Shown here piece by piece: positions 53,185 through 60,576 of a stretch of DNA of 64,000 nucleotides. The notes beneath the pieces were generated by a model, which saw nothing but the letters and a program-made list of their open reading frames with translations, was not told where the DNA came from and ran no database searches. The position numbers and the translations under genes were made by a program. The stretch lies in NCBI RefSeq assembly GCF_025963695.1, contig NZ_JAOQAH010000068.1:99236-163235 (forward strand). The letters run 5' to 3'. Within the stretch, counting starts at the first letter, position 1; every line of letters begins with the position of its first letter. Source of the DNA: Segetibacter sp. Its GTDB lineage: Bacteria; Bacteroidota; Bacteroidia; Chitinophagales; Chitinophagaceae.

Positions 53185-53589
53185 ATGGAAATAAATAAAA
53201 CCTTTTTTGCTCCCCGGCTTTACATTAGAAGTGGTGTTACAAACATCGGCTTTTATGCAACCGGTCTTCAGGCAATCGAGTTGAGAAGGTGGTCAAATAA
53301 CGACGGTACTTTACATGTTGCAGAGCTATCAATAAACGGAGCCATTTTTCACCTTCGCGAAGAGTCGTCTCTTAAACCTGGCAGGTTCAGTCCTGAAAAA
53401 CATAGCGGAACTACTGCAGCTATCGGACTTTTTGTGCCAGATGTAGATGCTTGTATAAACAGAGCGATAGCGGCCGGTGCAACAGAAATTTCACCTGCAA
53501 AAGACTATGATTACGGATATTGACAGGCGGAGATAAAAGACCCCCTTGGTCATCATTGGTTAATTGAAAACAAAATCTGGTTCGAATAA
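53185..53589 (+). pseudogene. VOC-family (PhnB/glyoxalase-like) gene with in-frame TGA
   Basis: The frame starting at ATG 53185 encodes 112 residues of a vicinal-oxygen-chelate domain (YIRSGVTNIGFYATGLQAIE, AELSINGAIFHLREES, GLFVPDVDACINRAIAAGA) and meets TGA at 53521-53523. Past it the same frame continues for 21 codons with the expected family ending, QAEIKDPLGHHWLIENKIWF, and a proper stop at 53587. Homologues usually have Arg at this point (YGYRQ), so CGA to TGA is the simple explanation. The lost end carries a conserved DPxGHxW strand, so a truncated product is probably inactive. Confidence 0.85.
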
Positions 53590-53657
53590 CTACAACATCT
53601 GTAATAAGAATGTAAATTACAAAGCGATTAAAACGATATACTTACAAAGATTTTAAA

Positions 53658-54125
53658 ATGAAAATTACTGTTATGCTAAAAAGAAGTTGCTTGTTTTTGT
53701 TTTTGTTTCTATCCACAATGCTCACGTTTGCCCAGTCTAAAGAAGAGCAGGCAGTTGGGCAACAAGTAGAGAAATTGAAAAAGGCTATGATTGATGCCGA
53801 TCAATCAACGTTGCAAAGCTTAACATCAGACAAATTAACGTACGGTCATAGTACCGGCACTATTGAGGATAAGAAATTGTTTGTTGAAAATATACTTAAC
53901 AACAAATCAGACTTTGTTACCATCAATCTATCAAATCAAACAATTAGTATTAGTGACAATGTTGCCCTTGTTCGCCACAAGTTAGATGCGGTTACTAATA
54001 ACGAGGGCAAGCCAGGTGAAGCGCATTTATTCGTTCTGTTGGTTTGGCAAAAAACTTCCGGTCAATGGAAACTAATTGCAAGGCAGGCAGTAAAACAACC
54101 TGTAGAAACTCCTGCTAAATCGTAA
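53658..54125 (+). CDS. Exported SnoaL-like/DUF4440 protein
   Basis: This 155-residue protein has a signal peptide ending at LTFAQ and an NTF2-like cone domain of the DUF4440/SnoaL type: EKLKKAMIDADQSTLQSLTS, then DKLTYGHSTGTIEDKKLFVE, VALVRHKLDA and FVLLVWQKTSGQWKLIARQA. The family includes isomerases and many proteins of unknown role; periplasmic members are common in Bacteroidota. The first ATG at 53658 is followed by a second (codon 6) that could also start the signal peptide. A terminator follows. Confidence 0.85.
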   Translation: MKITVMLKRSCLFLFLFLSTMLTFAQSKEEQAVGQQVEKLKKAMIDADQSTLQSLTSDKLTYGHSTGTIEDKKLFVENILNNKSDFVTINLSNQTISISDNVALVRHKLDAVTNNEGKPGEAHLFVLLVWQKTSGQWKLIARQAVKQPVETPAKS

Positions 54126-54142
54126 GAAGGATACAAAACATA

Positions 54143-54184
54143 AATTAAAGAGGCAGTCTTACAATGAGGCCGCCTCTTTGATTT
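54143..54184. terminator. Terminator hairpin
   Basis: AAAGAGGC (54147-54154) pairs with GCCTCTTT (54172-54179), extended by TAAAT/ATTTA with one mismatch, 20 bp after the stop codon of the SnoaL-like gene. A T-rich tail is weak. Confidence 0.65.
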
Positions 54185-54475
54185 ATGTTACCATCTATTT
54201 CGTTGCCTGGCATATTTATCTTTATGCCGGTTTCAAAAAGAGCTTGATTTACTAACTTCATTTTTAGTATGATTTATCTATTTTAAAATATTGCAACATT
54301 GCAATTGAACGGATAGATACCCCGCACCAGAAAGTTGCTTTCTTACAAAAAGTACAAGTGAGTGACACAACAATGTTTAATTGAAAAGCAGAAGTTTGCA
54401 TAAAAAAAACAGATACTAAGCTGGTCGTAGAGAGTAGCTTCAATACAACCACGAAAGAAACTTTAAAAATTAAGT
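54185..54475. other. 291-bp intergenic region with repeat K
   Basis: The stretch between a terminator and the Gfo/Idh/MocA gene holds repeat copy K and, just left of it, a small hairpin AGAAAG-TTG-CTTTCT at about 54330-54344. The promoter of the downstream gene should lie here. Confidence 0.4.
54350..54410 (+). repeat. Interspersed repeat copy K (divergent)
   Basis: Left arm AGTACAAGT, core GAGTGACACAAC (54360-54371), exactly 23 nt, then TTTGCATAAAAAAAAC. It belongs to the GTGACAC-type subgroup with L and M. Confidence 0.65.
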
Positions 54476-55612
54476 ATGAAAAAGGAAATGTTGAGTGAAG
54501 AATTAGGGTCAATAATATCACCTTCGAGAAGAGATGTAATTAAAACCCTTGCTGCTGCCAGTGCCGGGTTGCTATTTTCTCCCAATACTTTATTGGCCGC
54601 TACAAGGCAGAAGAAAGATAAACTAGGTGTAGCTCTTGTGGGTCTTGGCTATTACAGTACCGACCTGTTAGCACCTGCACTTCAGCAGACAAAGAATTGC
54701 TACCTGGCAGGGGTGGTTACGGGCTCACCAGCCAAAGCGGAAGCCTGGAAAAAGAAATATAACCTGGCCGATAAGAACATTTACAATTACCAGAATTTTG
54801 ACCAGATTGCTAATAACCCTGATATAGATGTAGTGTATGTAGTGCTGCCACCATCGATGCACAAAGAGTACGTTATACGGGCAGCTAATGCTGGCAAACA
54901 CGTTTGGTGCGAAAAGCCTATGGCCATTTCTGCTGCAGAGTGCAAGGCAATGATAGATGCATGTAAAAAGAATAAACGTACGCTTGCCATTGGTTATCGG
55001 CTTCACCACGAACCAACTACCCAGGAATACAGGAAATTGATAAAGCAAAATAAGCTGGGTAAAGTGCTAAAGGCAAGCTGCGCTGCGGGTTATGTTGAAA
55101 ACCGTACCGATCATTGGAAACAAAATAAAGCATTAGGCGGTGGCGTACTTTACGACATGGGCGTATACGCCATTCAGGGCGCGCGGTTGGGAACGGGTTT
55201 AGAACCGGTAGGTGTAATGAATGCAAAAACTACCACCAACCGTCCGCACATTTATAAAAATGGTCTTGATGAAACAACAACCGCTACCCTTGCATTTCCG
55301 GGAAATATTATGGTGGATATTAAAACGAGCTTTGGCGAAAACATAAATTACCTCAACATCAACTGTGAAAAAGGCGAGATAAAAGTTGCACCATACCAGG
55401 CATATGCCGGAGTAACTGCCGACAGTCCGTTAGGCGAAATAAAACATGCTTACAACGTACCGTGGCAGCAAGCCAAACAGATGGACGATGACGCCACTTC
55501 AATTATGCAGCAAAAGCCAATGCTGGTACCTGGCGAGGAGGGTATGCGTGACATTAGAATTGTAGAAGCCATTTATAAATCAGCAGCAACAGGAAGACCT
55601 GTTGGAATATGA
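54476..55612 (+). CDS. Tat-exported Gfo/Idh/MocA family oxidoreductase
   Basis: This 378-residue protein has a twin-arginine signal (SRRDVIKTLAAASAG, residues 17-31) and a glucose-fructose oxidoreductase-like fold. The Rossmann motif is VALVGLGYYSTDLLAPAL, followed by GVVTGSPAKAEAWKKKY, the dinucleotide signature CEKPMAISAAEC and YRLHHEPTTQEYR. NADP-containing members act in the periplasm on sugars. It begins a carbohydrate-related block with an esterase and a sugar isomerase on the same strand, although repeats and gaps over 100 bp separate them. Confidence 0.9.
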   Translation: MKKEMLSEELGSIISPSRRDVIKTLAAASAGLLFSPNTLLAATRQKKDKLGVALVGLGYYSTDLLAPALQQTKNCYLAGVVTGSPAKAEAWKKKYNLADKNIYNYQNFDQIANNPDIDVVYVVLPPSMHKEYVIRAANAGKHVWCEKPMAISAAECKAMIDACKKNKRTLAIGYRLHHEPTTQEYRKLIKQNKLGKVLKASCAAGYVENRTDHWKQNKALGGGVLYDMGVYAIQGARLGTGLEPVGVMNAKTTTNRPHIYKNGLDETTTATLAFPGNIMVDIKTSFGENINYLNINCEKGEIKVAPYQAYAGVTADSPLGEIKHAYNVPWQQAKQMDDDATSIMQQKPMLVPGEEGMRDIRIVEAIYKSAATGRPVGI

Positions 55613-55660
55613 TGATACCGTTTTTATTGTTACTGTACCTGATGAATCAGATCGGCTGAT

Positions 55661-55722
55661 AAAATTTTGGTAACCGGCGGATGAATTAAAAATTAAGCTT
55701 TGTTGCGTCGCACGCTTGTACA
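55661..55722 (-). repeat. Interspersed repeat copy J
   Basis: On the minus strand left arm GTACAAGC, core GTGCGACGCAAC (55702-55713), 24 nt, then CCGGTTACCAAAATTTT. It lies between the oxidoreductase and esterase genes. Confidence 0.8.
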
Positions 55723-55756
55723 TTTTTCACTTTTTTCAACTTTAAATTAAACCCAT

Positions 55757-57055
55757 ATGAACAAATCGAAACTAGTTTTCTCTAACCTGCTAATCTTAAT
55801 ACTTTTTACTTTCTGCGCGTACAGCCAACCCAATCAGTTGGTAAAGGTGCTGGTTGCCCCCGACCATACGAACTGGGTTTATAAAGCAGGAGAAGAGGTA
55901 AAATTTACCATATCAGTTATACGCTCCGGCAATCTAGTCCCTAATGCAAAAATAAAATATGAGATAGGGGCCGAAAAGATGGAAGCATCTAAAAGAGATT
56001 CATTAAATCTTGCTGATGGAAAAATTACCGTAAGCGGTGGCACTATGAAAGCCCCTGGTTTTTTGCGCTGTATCGTTACTGCCTATGTAGATGATAAAGA
56101 ATACCGAAACCTTGCAACTGCCGGCTTTGAGCCTGAAGCCATAAAACCGACTGAAAAAAATCCTGCAGATTTTGTTCAGTTCTGGGAGAAGGCAAAATCG
56201 GACCTGGCAAAAATTCCGATGGATGCAAGAATGACTTTATTACCAGAACGTTGTACTGAAAATGTGAATGTCTATCATGTAAATCTTCAAAATTATAGGG
56301 TTGGTACAAGGCTATACGGAATATTATGTGTACCTAAAAAAGAGGGCAAATATCCTGCATTGCTAAGAGTTCCTGGAGCTGGCGTAAGACCATACGGAGG
56401 AGATATTAGTACTGCCGAAAGAGGTATCATCACATTTGAAATTGGCATTCACGGAATTCCTGTCAATATGGACCAATCTGTCTATGCCAGTATAAGCGCT
56501 GGTATCCTCAATGATTATCCAAGCCTTAATCTCGATGATCGTGACAAGTATTTTTATAAGAGAGTGTATGTAGGCTGTTTGAGAGCAAATGATTTTTTAA
56601 GCAGTCTTCCACAATACGACGGTAAAAATTTAGGTGTTGCAGGCGGCAGCCAGGGAGGCGCTTTATCGATAGTAACTGCTGCATTGGATAAGCGGGTTAA
56701 ATACCTGGTTTCGTTTTATCCAGCTATCAGTGATCTTACTGGTTATTTAGAGGGACGTGCAGGCGGCTGGCCTCATTTGTTCGCGAAAAATAATGTGGCT
56801 TATAATAACACCAAAGAGAAATTAAATACCGTACAGTATTATGACGTGGTGAATTTCGCCAGGCTGTTAAAAGTGCCGGGCATGTATTCCTGGGGGTTTA
56901 ACGATGAAACCTGTCCGCCTACTTCAATTTATTCAGCTTATAATGTTATCACTGCTCCCAAACAGTTGTTTCTTGCACTAGAAACAGGCCACTGGACTTT
57001 CCCCGAACAAAATGAAAAAACCAATAACTGGATTGTTGAACAATTGAAAAAATAA
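55757..57055 (+). CDS. Acetylxylan esterase (AXE1) family protein, exported
   Basis: This 432-residue exported protein (signal peptide ending at CAYSQ) has an N-terminal beta domain and a C-terminal AXE1 alpha/beta-hydrolase of carbohydrate esterase family 7 type. The catalytic triad is Ser298 in GVAGGSQGGAL, Asp383 in GFNDETCPPTS and His412 in ALETGHWTFP. Such enzymes remove acetyl groups from xylan or xylo-oligosaccharides, or deacetylate cephalosporin-like esters. Here a plant-polysaccharide role fits the neighbouring sugar genes and the SusCD pair. Confidence 0.88.
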   Translation: MNKSKLVFSNLLILILFTFCAYSQPNQLVKVLVAPDHTNWVYKAGEEVKFTISVIRSGNLVPNAKIKYEIGAEKMEASKRDSLNLADGKITVSGGTMKAPGFLRCIVTAYVDDKEYRNLATAGFEPEAIKPTEKNPADFVQFWEKAKSDLAKIPMDARMTLLPERCTENVNVYHVNLQNYRVGTRLYGILCVPKKEGKYPALLRVPGAGVRPYGGDISTAERGIITFEIGIHGIPVNMDQSVYASISAGILNDYPSLNLDDRDKYFYKRVYVGCLRANDFLSSLPQYDGKNLGVAGGSQGGALSIVTAALDKRVKYLVSFYPAISDLTGYLEGRAGGWPHLFAKNNVAYNNTKEKLNTVQYYDVVNFARLLKVPGMYSWGFNDETCPPTSIYSAYNVITAPKQLFLALETGHWTFPEQNEKTNNWIVEQLKK

Positions 57056-57170
57056 TGCGGATTAGACCAGACTTCTATCAAGCGCGAATATTTAATACGG
57101 CGGAAGAATTTAAAATTTCGTGATAGATCTTATTAATAGTTACATTCAAATTGCTTAAACAAAATAAAAT

Positions 57171-58019
57171 ATGAAAATTAATCCTGTTGTTACCAGGGCA
57201 CTTGCTATCTGCCTTGCCTTAAGTGTTTCTTTCAATGCGTTGCTTGCCCAAAACATAGGCTTGCAGTTGTATAGTTTGCGGAACGAATTTAAAAAAGATG
57301 TACCCGGTACCCTGGCTAAAATAAAAGAGTGGAAAGTAACGCTGATAGAAGGGGGCGGCTCTTATGGGCTTCCTATGGAAGAGTATAAAAATTTGCTGAA
57401 GAAAAACAACTTGACGATGGCTAGCGTAGGTGCCGGATTTGAGGAATTAGAAAAAGATCCGCAAAAGGTTGTTGACAATGCAAAAGCATTTGGGGCAAAG
57501 TATGTGATGTGTGCGTGGGTTCCTCACAAAGAAGGCAATTTTACGATGGAAGAAATTAATAAAGCAATAGACGTATTCAACTCTGCGGGAAAATTGCTGG
57601 CCGACAATGGCATCAAATTATGCTACCATCCACACGGTTACGAATTCAGACCATATGAAAATGGAACGATGTTCGACTACATGATAAAGAAGACAGATCC
57701 ACGGTATGTCAATTACGAGATGGATGTGTTTTGGGTAAAACATCCGGGGCAAGATCCGGTAGCGCTACTTAAAAAATATCCAAAGCGTTTTTTGATGCTT
57801 CACTTAAAAGACCGGGAACACGGAACAAAAGGAAACCAGGAGGGGCGCGCACCGGATGAGACAAACGTAGTTCTGGGAAAGGGAGATGTGGGTATAGAAG
57901 CTGTAATGAAGCAGGCAAAGAAAATAGGAGTAAAATATTATTTTATTGAAGATGAATCGCCAAAGGCTGTAGAACAAATTCCTGAAAGCTTAAAGTTTCT
58001 TAGCAATATAAAATATTAG
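57171..58019 (+). CDS. Exported sugar phosphate isomerase/epimerase-like protein
   Basis: This 282-residue protein has a signal peptide ending at NALLAQ and a xylose-isomerase-like TIM barrel: IGLQLYSLRNEFKKDVPGTL, then VTLIEGGGSYGLPMEEY, KLCYHPHGYEF, YVNYEMDVFWVKHPG and MLHLKDREHGTKGN, with metal ligands Glu, Asp and His expected in these strands. Exported members of this family are abundant in Bacteroidota sugar clusters, often beside Gfo/Idh/MocA oxidoreductases as here. The substrate is unknown. Confidence 0.88.
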   Translation: MKINPVVTRALAICLALSVSFNALLAQNIGLQLYSLRNEFKKDVPGTLAKIKEWKVTLIEGGGSYGLPMEEYKNLLKKNNLTMASVGAGFEELEKDPQKVVDNAKAFGAKYVMCAWVPHKEGNFTMEEINKAIDVFNSAGKLLADNGIKLCYHPHGYEFRPYENGTMFDYMIKKTDPRYVNYEMDVFWVKHPGQDPVALLKKYPKRFLMLHLKDREHGTKGNQEGRAPDETNVVLGKGDVGIEAVMKQAKKIGVKYYFIEDESPKAVEQIPESLKFLSNIKY

Positions 58020-58085
58020 CGGTCTTGTGTTAGTTGACAACAGCATGCTATTAAACTAACTTTATATCTACAAAAAACTTCAATC

Positions 58086-58601
58086 ATGAAAACATTACTC
58101 TTTATTGCTGTTACATCTTTCTTGTTTGCCTCTTCTATTTATAATTTTAAAGTGTCTGGCCTCGGCGGAGAAACTATTGACTTTAAAAAATATAAAGGAA
58201 AGAAAATAATGATCGTAAATACTGCTTCCAAATGTGGCAACACTCCACAGTATGCGGAGTTGGAACAGCTTTATAAGAAATATAAAAACAAGCTCGTTAT
58301 CATTGGTTTCCCTGCAAATAACTTTAAAGAACAAGAACCAGGAACAAACGCAGAGATCCAGGAATTTTGTAAGAGAAACTATGGAGTTACTTTCCCTATG
58401 GCTGAAAAGGTTTCTGTGAAGGGAGATGATATTGCGCCTTTATTTCAATATCTGGTAAATGAAGCTAAAAAGAAGGGTATTGAAGACCCGATTAAATGGA
58501 ACTTCACAAAATTTCTTCTCGATGAAAAAGGAGAATTAATTACCGTTATTCATAACAAAACAAAACCAATGAGCGAAGAGGTTCAAAAATACTTCAACTA
58601 A
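58086..58601 (+). CDS. Glutathione peroxidase family protein, exported
   Basis: This 171-residue thiol peroxidase reduces peroxides, probably with thioredoxin. The peroxidatic Cys50 lies in NTASKCGNTPQY. The usual FPCNQF motif, with a tetrad Gln and in many members a resolving Cys, reads FPANNF here, so Gln is replaced by Asn. The WNFTKFLL tryptophan and Asn of the tetrad are kept. A short N-terminal hydrophobic segment suggests export. It starts 66 bp after the isomerase gene and ends near a very strong hairpin. Confidence 0.9.
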   Translation: MKTLLFIAVTSFLFASSIYNFKVSGLGGETIDFKKYKGKKIMIVNTASKCGNTPQYAELEQLYKKYKNKLVIIGFPANNFKEQEPGTNAEIQEFCKRNYGVTFPMAEKVSVKGDDIAPLFQYLVNEAKKKGIEDPIKWNFTKFLLDEKGELITVIHNKTKPMSEEVQKYFN

Positions 58602-58631
58602 AAAAAACCTCCCATTTGTTTCCAGTTTAGT

Positions 58632-58690
58632 ACGTTACATTAAAAGAACTAGCCGCCTTTCTTGGGCGGCTAGTTCTTTTAATGTAACGT
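58632..58690. terminator. Bidirectional terminator with a perfect 26-bp stem
   Basis: Positions 58632-58657 and 58665-58690 are perfect inverted arms of 26 bp around the 7-nt loop TTTCTTG. The GC-rich top (AGCCGCC/GGCGGCT) and flanking A/T segments lie between the convergent glutathione peroxidase and SusD genes. Confidence 0.85.
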
Positions 58691-58715
58691 TTGTCCAGTT
58701 AATTGTTCCAACCTA

Positions 58716-60554
58716 TTACCAACCCGCATTTTGTGCAAGAGCAGGATTAGTTGTTCTTACTGCTTGAGGTATGGGATAGTAATAATTCTTCTCTTCCCAT
58801 TTTCTCTGAATATTGCTGAGCCATGTTATTTCTCCAAAAGTATCATTCTTCAATCGTTGAGCGTTTGCAGCACCACTAATAATAGGTGATACATTTATAT
58901 ACGTGACTGTCGAAGGAACAGAAGCTGGTCTTGTAGTTGACTTACCAAAAGCGACATCCATCACGCCATCTTCATTCAAATCAAGCGGTGTATCAAGCGC
59001 AGGAACATACATACCGTTCCATTCCATCTCCATCAACTCACCTCTTTTCCACCTGACAATATCGTAAAAGCGGAACCCTTCCATAGCCAGCTCTATCCCT
59101 CTTTCTCTGCGAACTTCTAACATAACCGGGTCAGATATCCCCGGAAAATATTTAGTTTGTAAATAAGGATCTACAAGGGTAGGTTTCGCTGTTAACCCAG
59201 CTGTGATACCTGCTCTTTTACGCAAGGCTCCAATTGTAGCTGCCCATTCAGCATCGGTCAACGTTCCGAGTTCGGCTTTCGCCTCAGCATAATTCAGCAA
59301 TACTTCACCCAACCTGAATATTGGAACAGCATTGTTATTTAAATCCCTTGTATCATAATAAGTATCATCAAGGCTGAACTTGATCGGCATGTACCCAGTG
59401 TATGAATAAGTAAACACGGGTGGCGCTGCGACAAGAGTTGTTCCGTTTAACCTTTTATAACTACCGACCCGGATTGTTTGCTCGAGACGCCTGTCTCTTC
59501 CTTTTACTTCATCCTTAAATAGCATCGTCTCGTAACCAGGCTTGCTTGTGAACGGAGTTCCGTCAATATTCAAATAAGTATTGATAAACGTTCTTATAAA
59601 ATTAAACCTTACCCCGGTAGTCGCGCTCGTGTTATACCAGTTAGCAGCATGAAGAACACTCAAAGCAGGGTCAGCAAGTGCCGCAAGCATTACCTCTTCA
59701 GGCACTGGACCTGGGTTGGTAAATACCTTACGATATGATCCGGTAGCTCCTGCACCATCGTACACTTTAAACCCAGCCTCATCCATTATTTTTTTTGAAG
59801 CACTCGCAGCCTGTGTAAGCCAAGCGGCAGAAGATGCGGTAAGATTTAGATTTGTATGATACTTTCTGAATGTGCCCTCAAATAAACAGACCCGTGACTT
59901 GAGCGCATAAGCAACCCATTTGGTAACAAGGCTGCGTGATGGGTCAGTGGCTAGTTTGATATTTTCGCAGGCAAAATCGAGATCTGCTAAAACAGAGTCC
60001 ATAACCAGTACGCGGCTGTCACGGCCTTTAAACAAATCCGGATCGTTTACATCGTAAGCCCTGCTAACCCATGGAACATCACCATATCTTTTTACCTTTT
60101 CAAAATAAAAGAATGCCCTGAAAAACCTTGCCAAGCCCATGTAACTCTTTCTTACATCTTCGGGCACTTTTGGATCTACATTGTTTTCAATAAAATAATT
60201 AACGTTTCTAAGCGACCGCCATCCCCAATTCCAATCATCATTTGTCATCATTCCAAGGGCTACAAGGTCGTAGGCTGAAGCGGATGTATTGTCTGATATA
60301 TTAGAGCTATATGCACCGGGCCTTATAAACCTGGGAACATCGCGACGCGCCGCATAGTCCGACATGGCGTCGGCTGTATGAATATTATTAGCAGTCGGAA
60401 GCATTCTATAAAATGAGTTGGCATAGAGTTCAAGCCCTTTCTCGCTACCAAATACCGCTTCTTTAGATGCTGTAGCCTCTGGTAATTGTTCAAGCTTTTT
60501 ACACTGCACCAGAAGCGCAGTAAGAAGAAAAAGCAGCAAATATTGTTTTTTCAT
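58716..60554 (-). CDS. SusD/RagB family outer-membrane glycan-binding lipoprotein
   Basis: This 612-residue lipoprotein (lipobox LLVQC, Cys18) is a SusD-type protein that caps its TonB-dependent SusC partner and binds the glycan at the cell surface. Family features include the N-terminal NSFYRMLPTANNIH region, the TPR-like helices (ARFFRAFFYFEKVKRYGDVP), LGEVLLNYAEAKAELG and VRRERGIELAMEGFRFYDIVRWKRG near the C-terminus. It follows the susC gene by 22 bp. The ligand is unknown; nearby esterase and isomerase genes suggest an acetylated plant glycan, as inference. Confidence 0.94.
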   Translation of the reverse strand: MKKQYLLLFLLTALLVQCKKLEQLPEATASKEAVFGSEKGLELYANSFYRMLPTANNIHTADAMSDYAARRDVPRFIRPGAYSSNISDNTSASAYDLVALGMMTNDDWNWGWRSLRNVNYFIENNVDPKVPEDVRKSYMGLARFFRAFFYFEKVKRYGDVPWVSRAYDVNDPDLFKGRDSRVLVMDSVLADLDFACENIKLATDPSRSLVTKWVAYALKSRVCLFEGTFRKYHTNLNLTASSAAWLTQAASASKKIMDEAGFKVYDGAGATGSYRKVFTNPGPVPEEVMLAALADPALSVLHAANWYNTSATTGVRFNFIRTFINTYLNIDGTPFTSKPGYETMLFKDEVKGRDRRLEQTIRVGSYKRLNGTTLVAAPPVFTYSYTGYMPIKFSLDDTYYDTRDLNNNAVPIFRLGEVLLNYAEAKAELGTLTDAEWAATIGALRKRAGITAGLTAKPTLVDPYLQTKYFPGISDPVMLEVRRERGIELAMEGFRFYDIVRWKRGELMEMEWNGMYVPALDTPLDLNEDGVMDVAFGKSTTRPASVPSTVTYINVSPIISGAANAQRLKNDTFGEITWLSNIQRKWEEKNYYYPIPQAVRTTNPALAQNAGW

Positions 60555-60576
60555 GATTATAATTAATTAGATCAAA

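Noticed and set aside
53521..53523. TGA as a selenocysteine codon in the VOC gene
   Set aside because: Homologues have Arg here, the family does not use selenocysteine, and no SECIS-like hairpin follows.
2318..55722. The interspersed repeats as a CRISPR array
   Set aside because: Copies are thousands of bases apart, occur in both orientations and there are no cas genes.
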